Shown here: positions 17,034 through 24,099 of the stretch, in pieces
Position numbering within the stretch: position 1 is the stretch's first letter
Layout: each line of letters opens with the position of its first letter
DNA from: Chloroflexota bacterium
GTDB taxonomy: Bacteria; Chloroflexota; Anaerolineae; Anaerolineales; Villigracilaceae
Direction of reading: 5' to 3'
Length of the DNA: 64,000 nucleotides
NCBI GenBank assembly: GCA_021787595.1
Contig: JAJYLQ010000002.1
Span: 62,001 to 126,000 of the forward strand
Program-made: the position numbers and the translations under genes
The notes under the pieces: model-generated
Databases searched by the model: none
The model's input: only the letters and a program-made list of their open reading frames with translations
Told to the model about the DNA's origin: nothing

Positions 17034-17285
17034 ATGGATAAAGTTATTTCAGTTAAACCATTGCAGACTTATTTGCTTGAAATTGGATTTGAAGATGGCT
17101 TCCGCAAAGTAATTGACATCAAGCCTTTCATCGAAAGAGGAATCTCTGCCGCGTTGAAAGATGAAAATTATTTTCACCAAGTTGCACTTGAAGATGGCGG
17201 CGGAATTACATGGCCCAATGGCTTTGACTTCTGTCCCAATTTTCTGCGCGACGATGTGCCCGCTGTGAATGTTGTGACAGCTTAG
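17034..17285 (+). CDS. DUF2442 protein
   Basis: The 83-residue protein has the DUF2442 pattern: VKPLQTYLLEIGFEDGFRKVIDIKPFIE and the C-terminal ITWPNGFDFCPNFL. ATG 17034 lies 4 bases after the DUF4160 stop; an upstream in-frame start at 17004 would overlap DUF4160. The pair is probably one functional unit. Confidence 0.87.
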   Translation: MDKVISVKPLQTYLLEIGFEDGFRKVIDIKPFIERGISAALKDENYFHQVALEDGGGITWPNGFDFCPNFLRDDVPAVNVVTA

Positions 17286-17308
17286 AAATATTATTCGCGG
17301 GGAATTAT

Positions 17309-17443
17309 ATGCCCACCACCGACAAACGCCCTCTCAAAGTTTTCCTTTGCCATATCATACTCGAAGAGTACGCGCACAGCGACGCGCCTGCCATGCACGC
17401 CTTATACAACCGACTCGTCAAAGATGGCGTGGACGCATGTTGA
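17309..17443 (+). pseudogene. TIR-domain gene 5' remnant, copy 4
   Basis: A 44-codon open frame starts MPTTDKRPLKVFLCH, has a six-residue insertion IILEEY, then continues AHSDAPAMHALYNRLVKDGVDAC and stops. It is the best preserved of the fragments but ends where the TIR BB-loop region would begin (DAWLDKE in homologues). Confidence 0.65.
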
Positions 17444-17466
17444 TGTTATAGTTTTGGGCGGTATAA

Positions 17467-17578
17467 TATTACAGCGCAAGGTTGCCAATTCCAGCCTGTT
17501 TTGGATGCAGTTGGACTGCATCCTGCCCGCAGTGCAACTGCTCGTGAACGGAAATTTGTCTGACTTTGCGCTGTAATA
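17467..17578. mobile_element. 112-bp MITE-like element, copy 2
   Basis: Terminal inverted repeats TATTACAGCGCAA and TTGCGCTGTAATA are perfect over 13 bp. ATAA flanks both sides (17463-17466, 17579-17582) as a likely 4-bp target duplication. It is the same length as copy 1 and lies in the opposite orientation judged by the longer shared end ATTACAGC(A/G)CAAGGT. The interior differs but keeps a central hairpin, GGATGCAGT/ACTGCATCC. It lies 24 bases upstream of the PIN toxin gene. Confidence 0.78.
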
Positions 17579-17601
17579 ATAATTATTGCTAGAAATACGA
17601 T

Positions 17602-18045
17602 ATGACTAAAATTTATCTCGATACTTGCTGTCTCAATCGTCCATTTGATGACCAGACTCAAGAAAGAATTCGTCTTGAGTCGGAAGCGGTTTTAGCTGTC
17701 TTGTCTCGGATCGAAAAAGGCGAATGGGATTGGATTGGCAGTGAAGTGTTGATAGATGAGATCGAGCAAACACCCGATACGCAAAAATTGAGTCGTGCAA
17801 GATTGCTGTCGGGCTTTATCAAGCAAAGCATGGATGTTGGCGAAGCAGAAGCTAAACGCGCAAAAGAGTTGCGAAAAGAAGGTTTTCAAGTATTCGACGC
17901 TTTGCATCTTGCCTGCGCCGAAAGCGCAGGAGCAGATGTATTCCTGTCAACGGATGATCGCTTGTTGAAGCTTGCGAAACGAGTGTCGAAACGATTAAAA
18001 ATAAGAGTAATGAATCCCCTTGCTTGGGTAGAGGAGTTGATCTAA
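17602..18045 (+). CDS. PIN-domain ribonuclease toxin
   Basis: The 147-residue PIN protein has acidic active-site residues in KIYLDTCCLNRPFDD (Asp6), the Glu in IDEIEQ, and DALHLACAESAGADVFLSTDD. PIN toxins cleave tRNA or rRNA. It precedes its putative antitoxin, with stop and start overlapping (TAATG), the reverse of the usual vapBC order. A MITE-like element sits just upstream and may have altered its promoter. Confidence 0.88.
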   Translation: MTKIYLDTCCLNRPFDDQTQERIRLESEAVLAVLSRIEKGEWDWIGSEVLIDEIEQTPDTQKLSRARLLSGFIKQSMDVGEAEAKRAKELRKEGFQVFDALHLACAESAGADVFLSTDDRLLKLAKRVSKRLKIRVMNPLAWVEELI

Positions 18046-18266
18046 TGAATGCACAAACAATGTCTCTTGAACAAATCCGCGTCGCGGGTATGGAAGCGCT
18101 GGCGCGCGAACTTGGTATTGTCGGTATGATTCGCTTTATGCAACAGTTTGAAACAGGACATGGCGACTACTCCAAAGACCGCCGCCAATGGTTGGACGAT
18201 CAGGACTTGGACACCATTATCAAACGGATTCAAGAAAAGCGGGGATCTCGCAAGAAACTAAAATAA
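18045..18266 (+). CDS. Putative antitoxin partner of the PIN toxin
   Basis: The 73-residue protein has blocks IRVAGMEALARELGIVGMIRFMQQFETGHGDYSKDR and IIKRIQEKRGSRKK. I know similar small proteins beside PIN genes in Cyanobacteria and Chloroflexota, without an established fold. ATG 18045 overlaps the toxin stop. No HTH or RHH motif is obvious, so how it represses or neutralises is unclear. Confidence 0.65.
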   Translation: MNAQTMSLEQIRVAGMEALARELGIVGMIRFMQQFETGHGDYSKDRRQWLDDQDLDTIIKRIQEKRGSRKKLK

Positions 18267-18273
18267 GTACGAT

Positions 18274-18303
18274 GACGCGTCTTGTTAAAGACGCGTCGCT
18301 TTT
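18274..18303 (+). terminator. Rho-independent terminator after the PIN module
   Basis: GACGCGTCTT pairs perfectly with AAGACGCGTC around GTTA and is followed by GCTTTTC. It begins 8 bases after the antitoxin stop. Confidence 0.8.
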
Positions 18304-18332
18304 CATCTTTCCTAAGTCATCCTTCGTTTTTT

Positions 18333-18568
18333 ATGGACAAACGCCCTCTCAAAGTTTTCTTATGTCACGCCCACAGCGACGCGACTGCCGTGCGCGCCTT
18401 TGGTGGTCGAGTAGGCGGTGTTCTTCCGCCGTATCGAGACCATAACCGACTTGTAAAAAAGATGGCGTGGACGCATGGCTCGATAAAGAAAAGCTTTGTG
18501 GTGAGCGAAGCCGAACCATTTTGCCCGGACAAGATTGGGAATATGAAGTTCGTAAGTTCATGGTGTAA
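18333..18568 (+). pseudogene. TIR-domain gene remnant, copy 5 (upstream half of a broken TIR-FGE gene)
   Basis: MDKRPLKVFLCHAHSDATAVRAF is a good TIR start. It is interrupted by a repeat with GGTCGAGTAG and CGTATCGAGACC, resumes out of frame as DGVDAWLDKEKL, meets another CTTCGAC-type repeat (GGTGAGCGAAGCCGAACC on this strand), and ends LPGQDWEYEVRKFMV then stop. The next gene begins 2 bases later. TIR domains act as NADases or scaffolds in immunity; this copy is not functional. Confidence 0.65.
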
Positions 18569-18570
18569 TT

Positions 18571-19635
18571 ATGGCGGAGAAAAAATCACTTAATACCTCA
18601 AACATGAAATCTAAAAAACGAGACAAGAAATTCAGTGACGCGATAATTATCGCACTCATTGGTGCGGTGGCTGTTATTCTTGCCGCACTTATTGGAATTG
18701 TTCCGCAATTGTTTAAGCCCACTATTGAATCAGCAACGAGAGTCGTTACAATATCTCCAAGTTTAGTGTCTACAGAATTATCTGCCTTGACTCCATTTCC
18801 TACATTACCTCCAGCGTATGATCCTCACCCTTATACCGATGATTATCATGATGCTTTTGGCGTACCGATGCGCCTAGTATCGGCAGGGGAATTTACAATG
18901 GGAGACACAGCAACTCTCGCACTTGAAGAATGTCAAAGATTTTATGGTAATGAATGTAATTTAGTGTTTTTCACCAATGCGGAACCTCGTCACAAAGTTG
19001 ATTTGAGTGCGTTTTATATTGATAAGTATGAAGTGACTAATGCCCTATATGCATCTTGTGTAAATGCAGGTGTCTGTGAGCCCCCAACGAAAACCGATTC
19101 TGCTACTCGCACTAGTTACTATGGCAATTCTGAATTTGATAATTACCCAGTTATCTATGTTGATTGGAGTATGGCGAAGGAGTATTGCGGATGGCGCGGC
19201 GCTCGTTTGCCGACTGAAGCGGAATGGGAAAAAGCCGCACGAGGTACTGACGGACGCTATTATCCATGGGGTGATGATGTTATTGATTGCAATCACGCAA
19301 ATATTACTTTTGCACTTAAACCAGAAGGTTGTGTGGGTGACACTAGGAGAGTTGGTAGTTATGAAATTGGAAGAAGCCCGTATAACATATATGATATGAG
19401 CGGTAATGTGTGGGAATGGGTGGCTGATTGGTATTCAGAAACTTACTATAAAATCTCGCCCGTATTTAATCCTTTGGGACCAAACACTGGGGAAAATCAT
19501 GTGCTTCGTGGTGGCTCTTGGAATTATTATGGCAGTATGTTTTTAGGTCGTTCTACCACACGCTTCTGGGATGATCCAGCCACTTTCTCTTATGACAACA
19601 GTGTTGGAATTCGTTGCGCCCATTCAGCTCCGTAA
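18571..19635 (+). CDS. Membrane-anchored FGE-sulfatase-domain protein
   Basis: The 354-residue protein has a basic N-terminus, one transmembrane helix (about 25-47), a Ser/Thr/Pro-rich linker and a formylglycine-generating-enzyme-like domain from about residue 95 (MRLVSAGEFTMGD, FYIDKYEVTNALY, WSMAKEYCGWRGARLPTEAEWEKAARG, YPWGDD, NVWEWVADWY, RGGSWNYYG, GIRCA). This C-type-lectin-like fold is often used for binding, not catalysis. The preceding TIR remnant suggests it is the surviving 3' part of a TIR-helix-FGE gene, an architecture I recall from Anaerolineae. Expression of the remaining part is uncertain. Confidence 0.8.
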   Translation: MAEKKSLNTSNMKSKKRDKKFSDAIIIALIGAVAVILAALIGIVPQLFKPTIESATRVVTISPSLVSTELSALTPFPTLPPAYDPHPYTDDYHDAFGVPMRLVSAGEFTMGDTATLALEECQRFYGNECNLVFFTNAEPRHKVDLSAFYIDKYEVTNALYASCVNAGVCEPPTKTDSATRTSYYGNSEFDNYPVIYVDWSMAKEYCGWRGARLPTEAEWEKAARGTDGRYYPWGDDVIDCNHANITFALKPEGCVGDTRRVGSYEIGRSPYNIYDMSGNVWEWVADWYSETYYKISPVFNPLGPNTGENHVLRGGSWNYYGSMFLGRSTTRFWDDPATFSYDNSVGIRCAHSAP

Positions 19636-19765
19636 TTGAAACAGCATCATCCATGGGCGCTGTATGAAATATCAAAAGATGGATAATGGATGACAAAACA
19701 CAATCAATCCCATTATCCATTTTCTATTCTCCATCAGTTATAATCCCCTCGCAATCGCAAATCAA

Positions 19766-19797
19766 AAGTCCCTGAAGTTTTGGCTCCAGAGACTTTC
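19766..19797 (-). terminator. Probable terminator of the HigA-like gene
   Basis: Read on the minus strand, AAAGTCTCTG pairs with CAGGGACTTT (one T-G wobble) and is followed by TGATTTG. It begins 6 bases beyond the stop of the gene at 19803. Upstream, 19678-19735 holds an ATGGATAATGG/CCATTATCCAT inverted repeat and no gene. Confidence 0.45.
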
Positions 19798-19802
19798 CTT
19801 AT

Positions 19803-20021
19803 CTATGCTTCCGTAATTTTAGGCACGTGCTCGTCTTCGTATTTTTTGATCAACAAGCCGAGTATTTCCATCAATGAAGCCAACTGATGATTCTCGTCTT
19901 CACCAACCGTGTCAATCAAGCTGTCCAGTAAACGGACAGCCTTGTTATATTCCTTTTCGTTGAGCCGTTTGCGGGTGATGATGTGCATGATTGACGATGG
20001 AAAGTATATCACTTCTTGCAT
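19803..20021 (-). CDS. HigA-like antitoxin N-terminal domain, probably truncated
   Basis: The 72-residue protein contains the helical segment LNEKEYNKAVRLLDSLID...GEDENHQLASLMEILGLLIKKYEDEHVP, which matches the N-terminal region of HigA-type antitoxins, where it precedes an XRE helix-turn-helix. The helix-turn-helix is absent. It is divergent from glyQS. It could be a remnant or a stand-alone partner. Confidence 0.5.
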   Translation of the reverse strand: MQEVIYFPSSIMHIITRKRLNEKEYNKAVRLLDSLIDTVGEDENHQLASLMEILGLLIKKYEDEHVPKITEA

Positions 20022-20033
20022 CTATCAATACGG

Positions 20034-20101
20034 TATAATCCCCTCAGCAATCAGCAATCAGCAATCGCCAATCTAAAATCAGAAATCTTCAATCGAAAAT
20101 G
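20034..20101 (+). promoter_or_regulatory. glyQS -10 box and heptameric-repeat leader
   Basis: TATAAT at 20034-20039 is followed from 20046 by eight consecutive 7-base units: AGCAATC three times, then GCCAATC, TAAAATC, AGAAATC, TTCAATC and GAAAATG. The last unit contains the start codon. The predicted 5' untranslated region is therefore entirely repeat, and no Shine-Dalgarno is present. Confidence 0.65.
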
Positions 20102-23100
20102 CCTCTCAACTTTCAACAAGTCATCCTCAAGTTACAAGAATTCTGGGCGGAACGCGGCTGTGTGCTCTGGCAGCCCTATTACACCCAGGTCGGCGCAGGG
20201 ACGATGAACCCCGCCACCTTTTTGCGCGTGCTCGGTCCCGAGCCGTGGAACGTGGCGTATGTCGAGCCATCCATTCGTCCCGACGATGGACGCTATGGCG
20301 AGAATCCGAATCGCTTCCAACAGCATTATCAGTTTCAGGTGATTCTCAAGCCCGATCCCGCCGCAGGTCCCGCGGGCGAAGGTACGCGGGAGGGACCGCA
20401 GGAAATCTATCTCAACTCGCTCAAAGCTATCGGCATTGACCCGCGCCAGCACGACATCCGCTTTGTGGAAGATAACTGGGAACAACCCGCCATCTCCGCG
20501 TGGGGACTCGGTTGGGAGGTCTGGCTCGATGGGCAAGAGATCACGCAGTTCACGTATTTCCAACAAGTGGGCGGCGTGTCGCTCGATCCGGTTGCAGTCG
20601 AGATCACGTACGGACTCGAACGCATTTTGATCGGCTTGCATAACGTCAAAGCCGCGTGGGATTTGCCGTGGAACGATTCGATCACGTATGGCGAAGTCCG
20701 CAGGCAGGAAGAGTTCGAGCACAGCAAATATTATTTCGAAGTCGCCGATGTGCAAGCCATGCGCGAAGTCTTCGAACGCTTCGAACGCGAAGCCGAGGCC
20801 TGCCTCGCGCAAGGGCTGGTTGTCCCCGCGCACGATTATGTTCTCAAATGCTCGCACATCTTCAACACGCTCGATACGCGCGGCGCGGTCGGCGTCACGG
20901 AACGTCAGGCTTTCTTTCGACGAATGCGCGAGTTGGCGCGTCGGGTTGCGGAAGCATATCTTGAGCAACGCAAGGAATTGGAATATCCGTTGCTAAAGCA
21001 GACCGTGGACCGTGGACCGAAGACCGTCCACCGTCCACTGCCCACCGTCTCTCAGCCATTGCCATTCATCTTAGAAATAGGTGTAGAGGAATTGCCTGCC
21101 TCCGATGTGGACTCCGCCCATGCATATCTTGTAACTCGTATCCCGCAACTTCTCAACGAATTGCGACTTGAACACGGAAACATTCGCATCTTCTCGACCC
21201 CGCGGCGGCTCGTCGTTTCGATAGCGAATCTCAGCCCGCGCCAACCCGACCGTGAAGACCTCGTCAAAGGTCCACCCGCGGACAAGGCTTTCGATAAAAA
21301 TGGAATCGCCTCACCTGCGGCAATGGGCTTTGCCAAAAAGAATGGCGTGAATACCAAAGACTTGCAAGTCCGCGAAGAGAATGGAGGCAAATATGTCTTT
21401 GCCGTTGTCAAACAAAGCGGACGCTCAACGCCTGAAGTTTTACCTGAAGCATTGCCCAAATTAGTTGAAAGTATCAAGTTCGAAAAGTCCATGCGATGGA
21501 ATGAAAGCGGCGTGGCGTTCTCGCGCCCGATTCGCTGGTTCGTGGCTTTGCTTGGCGACCAAGTGATTCCATTTGAATATGCTGGTGTGGCTTCGAGCAA
21601 TGTTACGCGCGGATTGCGTCCATACGATTCGCCGGAGATCAAAATCTCGTCTGCGGATAAATACTTTGACATGATTCGGGAAGCGGGAATCGTGCTCGAT
21701 AAAGAAGAACGCAAAGCATCCATTGTGGAACAAGTCAAACAAGCCGCGGCTTTGGTCAACGGTGAAGCCATTATTGATGACGATTTATTGAATGAAGTTG
21801 CCAATCTCGTCGAAATGCCAACAGCGGTGATGGGCGAATTCAATTCTGAATTTTTGCAATTGCCGCGCGAAGTGTTGATTTCAGTGATGAAGAAACATCA
21901 ACGATATTTTCCCCTCACCCCCGTCCCCTCTCCCACTGGGAGAGGGCAGGGTGAGGGATTATTGCCTCACTTCATTGCCATTCGCAACGGTGATGACATT
22001 GGCATTGATCTCGTCCGCCAGGGAAATGAACATGTTCTCGGCGCGCGCTTCGCGGATGCAAACTTCTTTGTCCGCGAAGACTTGAAACACAAGCTGGAGG
22101 AATTCCGTCCAAAGCTTTCCGGCTTGATCTTCCAAACCAAACTCGGCTCGATGTTGGATAAGTCCGAGCGCATGTTGAAACTGGTGGATAACATTGCGCT
22201 CATGCTCGGAATTGCCAATGACCAATTACCAATTGCCCAACGTGCAACTTATCTTGCCAAAGCTGATTTGACGACTCAAATGGTTACCGAGATGACTTCA
22301 TTGCAAGGAATCATTGGGCGCGAATATGCAGTGCGAAGCGGTGAGAATGCCGAAGTGGCATTGGCAATCGGCGAACAATATCAACCTGTGCCGAAATCGA
22401 AGATCGGTGTTGCGATTGCGTTGGCAGATCGAGTCGATTCGTTGGTTGGACTCTTTGCGGCGGGATTAGCTCCCACAGGTGCAAAAGATTCCTTTGGATT
22501 GCGCCGCGCCGCGATCGGCGTTGTCCAACCGTTGATCGAACATGGCATTTCATTTGATTTGCGTGAAGCAATCAAGAAAGCCGCAAAGTTGCAACCGATT
22601 GCTGTCAGTGATGAAATTCAAAATCAAGTATTGCAATTTATCGCTGGACGTTTGAGCGTTGTGTTGAAAGACGCCGGTTACAAATATGATGTTGTTGACG
22701 CGGTGCTGGCAGAGCAAAGCAATAACCCCGCAACATCGGCTGAAGCAGTGAAACAACTTCAAGCGTGGACGGAACGTAAAGATTGGCGCGAGATTCTCCC
22801 GGCCTTCGCACGCTGTGTTCGCATCACGCGCGATCAAAAACAGACATTCAAAGTGAATCCGAAGAACTTCGCGGAGAAAGCAGAAGAGGCATTGTTCAAA
22901 GCTTTGGAGAAAGCCGAGTCCGCTTCACGTCGAGAAGGAAGCGTGGATGATTTTCTCAATTCCTTTGCCCCGATGATTCCTTCCGTCAATGAATTCTTCG
23001 ATAAAGTTCTCGTCATGGCTGACGATAAATCCTTGAAAGAAAATCGTCTCGGCCTGTTGCAAAGGATCGCGGCGCTCTCGAAAGGGGTTGCCGACCTGAG

Positions 23101-23119
23101 CAAACTCGAAGGGTTCTAA
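20099..23119 (+). CDS. glyQS: Glycyl-tRNA synthetase, alpha-beta fusion
   Basis: The 1006-residue enzyme charges tRNA-Gly. Residues about 1-295 are the alpha (catalytic class II) chain, with [36 protein letters not shown] and GLERI; residues from about 318 are the beta chain ([14 protein letters not shown]). The two are separate genes (glyQ, glyS) in many bacteria. The junction, residues 301-314, is encoded by a palindrome (21001-21040). A second palindrome at 21912-21957 encodes [15 protein letters not shown] in a beta-chain loop just before [13 protein letters not shown]. Frame and motifs are otherwise intact. Confidence 0.95.
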   Translation: MPLNFQQVILKLQEFWAERGCVLWQPYYTQVGAGTMNPATFLRVLGPEPWNVAYVEPSIRPDDGRYGENPNRFQQHYQFQVILKPDPAAGPAGEGTREGPQEIYLNSLKAIGIDPRQHDIRFVEDNWEQPAISAWGLGWEVWLDGQEITQFTYFQQVGGVSLDPVAVEITYGLERILIGLHNVKAAWDLPWNDSITYGEVRRQEEFEHSKYYFEVADVQAMREVFERFEREAEACLAQGLVVPAHDYVLKCSHIFNTLDTRGAVGVTERQAFFRRMRELARRVAEAYLEQRKELEYPLLKQTVDRGPKTVHRPLPTVSQPLPFILEIGVEELPASDVDSAHAYLVTRIPQLLNELRLEHGNIRIFSTPRRLVVSIANLSPRQPDREDLVKGPPADKAFDKNGIASPAAMGFAKKNGVNTKDLQVREENGGKYVFAVVKQSGRSTPEVLPEALPKLVESIKFEKSMRWNESGVAFSRPIRWFVALLGDQVIPFEYAGVASSNVTRGLRPYDSPEIKISSADKYFDMIREAGIVLDKEERKASIVEQVKQAAALVNGEAIIDDDLLNEVANLVEMPTAVMGEFNSEFLQLPREVLISVMKKHQRYFPLTPVPSPTGRGQGEGLLPHFIAIRNGDDIGIDLVRQGNEHVLGARFADANFFVREDLKHKLEEFRPKLSGLIFQTKLGSMLDKSERMLKLVDNIALMLGIANDQLPIAQRATYLAKADLTTQMVTEMTSLQGIIGREYAVRSGENAEVALAIGEQYQPVPKSKIGVAIALADRVDSLVGLFAAGLAPTGAKDSFGLRRAAIGVVQPLIEHGISFDLREAIKKAAKLQPIAVSDEIQNQVLQFIAGRLSVVLKDAGYKYDVVDAVLAEQSNNPATSAEAVKQLQAWTERKDWREILPAFARCVRITRDQKQTFKVNPKNFAEKAEEALFKALEKAESASRREGSVDDFLNSFAPMIPSVNEFFDKVLVMADDKSLKENRLGLLQRIAALSKGVADLSKLEGF
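21001..21040. repeat. Palindromic repeat at the GlyQ-GlyS junction
   Basis: GTGGACCGTGGAC (21006-21018) and GTCCACCGTCCAC (about 21026-21038) are inverted copies with a single central mismatch, separated by CGAAGACC. The element encodes the [16 protein letters not shown] linker between the two synthetase chains. Confidence 0.75.
21912..21957. repeat. Intact CCCTCTCCC/GGGAGAGGG palindromic element inside glyQS
   Basis: The outer arms CCCTCACCC (21912-21920) and GGGTGAGGG (21949-21957) and the inner arms CCCTCTCCC (21926-21934) and GGGAGAGGG (21938-21946) pair perfectly with an ACT loop. The 46-bp element keeps the frame open. A related degenerate copy lies before glmU at 9644-9678. Confidence 0.88.
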
Positions 23120-23127
23120 AAAACATC

Positions 23128-23451
23128 GTGCGGCTCATAGAATTTCATCGTTTTCTCGATTACAACAATGTTCTGCGCGTCACGTTCGAATCTGAGCGCG
23201 GACAAATTCTCCGTTTCGTGGTACAACTGGAATGTCAATTTGAGGAAGACGGTGAATGGATTCCAGTTGTGAGATATGATACGGCTCACGGATACGCTCA
23301 CCGTGATAGGTTGCATCCGCGCGAGAAAGAGGAAAAGACCAGAATGCCCGTTCAAGATTACAATGAGGTCCTTACAGTTGCGATAAACGACGTGGTGAAC
23401 AGTCGGTATGATTATCGCAGGAGGGACGAGGAATGGCTAAACCAAAAGTAA
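23128..23451 (+). CDS. DUF7718-type small protein
   Basis: The 107-residue protein contains FVVQLECQFEEDGEWIPVVRYDTAHGYAHRD, a pattern I associate with uncharacterised proteins labelled DUF7718. The GTG start lies 8 bases after glyQS. It overlaps the next gene by 19 bases, indicating coupling. Two-gene sets of this kind resemble toxin-antitoxin modules, but I know of no experimental evidence. Confidence 0.6.
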   Translation: MRLIEFHRFLDYNNVLRVTFESERGQILRFVVQLECQFEEDGEWIPVVRYDTAHGYAHRDRLHPREKEEKTRMPVQDYNEVLTVAINDVVNSRYDYRRRDEEWLNQK

Positions 23452-23714
23452 AAGAGGGAGTCGTCGAGCGCAATGTCAAATTGACAGGCGACATTATTCG
23501 ATACATCCTGAACAACCCGAAAGTGTTGGATGTATTGCCCGACAAATTCGAACTTGTCCTTTTGCCCGAGGATGATCCCGAAGTGCGCCAGTTAAATCTT
23601 GATTTGCTTGATCGTTTCGGAAGTGAAGGCAAACCAATCGTCTTCGCGCGCATCAAAGTCAGTGACTTGGCGTCGAAAGCCCCGCCGAGCATCTTTGTTC
23701 CGGTCGCGGTATAG
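23433..23714 (+). CDS. DUF5647-type small protein
   Basis: The 93-residue acidic protein contains ERNVKLTGDIIRYILNNPKVLDVLPDKFELVLLPEDDPE, typical of DUF5647. ATG 23433 is preceded by AGGAGGGACGAGG, a strong ribosome binding site. Its overlap with the preceding gene implies a joint function. Confidence 0.6.
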   Translation: MAKPKVKEGVVERNVKLTGDIIRYILNNPKVLDVLPDKFELVLLPEDDPEVRQLNLDLLDRFGSEGKPIVFARIKVSDLASKAPPSIFVPVAV

Positions 23715-23758
23715 CTGTTTTGGTTTCCCATCTGCCTCGGGCGTGAGTGTTTCATATA

Positions 23759-24010
23759 ATGTCTACCGGAAATTCGATTTCCAAAGCCGATTCCCTTGAA
23801 GAACTTGGCGAGTTTTGGGACAAGCGTGACCTTACCGAATTCGGCGATCCCAATGCCCCCGATATTGAGTTCCATGTTTCCGTCGCTGTTCCTGTTGAGC
23901 CGGACCTCCTCGCCGATATTGAAAAGTTGGCTCATCGTCGAGGCATAAGCCCGGAAATATTGGTTAATCTCTGGCTAAAAGAAAAGGTAGTAGAAACAAA
24001 GACAGGGTGA
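23759..24010 (+). CDS. CopG/BrnA-like antitoxin, orphan
   Basis: The 83-residue protein has the block SLEELGEFWDKRDLTEF and a C-terminal ribbon-helix-helix-like segment VPVEPDLLADIEKLAHRRGISPEILVNLWLKEKV, as in CopG_antitoxin proteins. These usually accompany a BrnT or PIN toxin, which is not present. ATG 23759 lies inside a TATAAT, so that box cannot serve this start; transcription probably comes from upstream. Confidence 0.65.
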   Translation: MSTGNSISKADSLEELGEFWDKRDLTEFGDPNAPDIEFHVSVAVPVEPDLLADIEKLAHRRGISPEILVNLWLKEKVVETKTG

Positions 24011-24026
24011 AACAGAGTATAGAATC

Positions 24027-24056
24027 AGAGGTGACACAGGTCGCCTCTTTTGTTTT
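24027..24056 (+). terminator. Rho-independent terminator
   Basis: GAGGTGAC and GTCGCCTC (one T-G wobble) enclose ACAG and are followed by TTTTGTTTTG. It closes the small-gene group that follows glyQS. Confidence 0.7.
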
Positions 24057-24099
24057 GCGCTACAATAAGCATCAAATTCGCTGAATGGAGGAGAATGTC

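Noticed and set aside
19400-19630. FGE C-terminal region as a variable region of a diversity-generating retroelement
   Set aside because: The fold type is right, but no reverse transcriptase, accessory gene or template repeat is seen in the window.
23755-23760. TATAAT as promoter of the CopG-type antitoxin
   Set aside because: It overlaps the start codon, so transcription from it would begin inside the gene.
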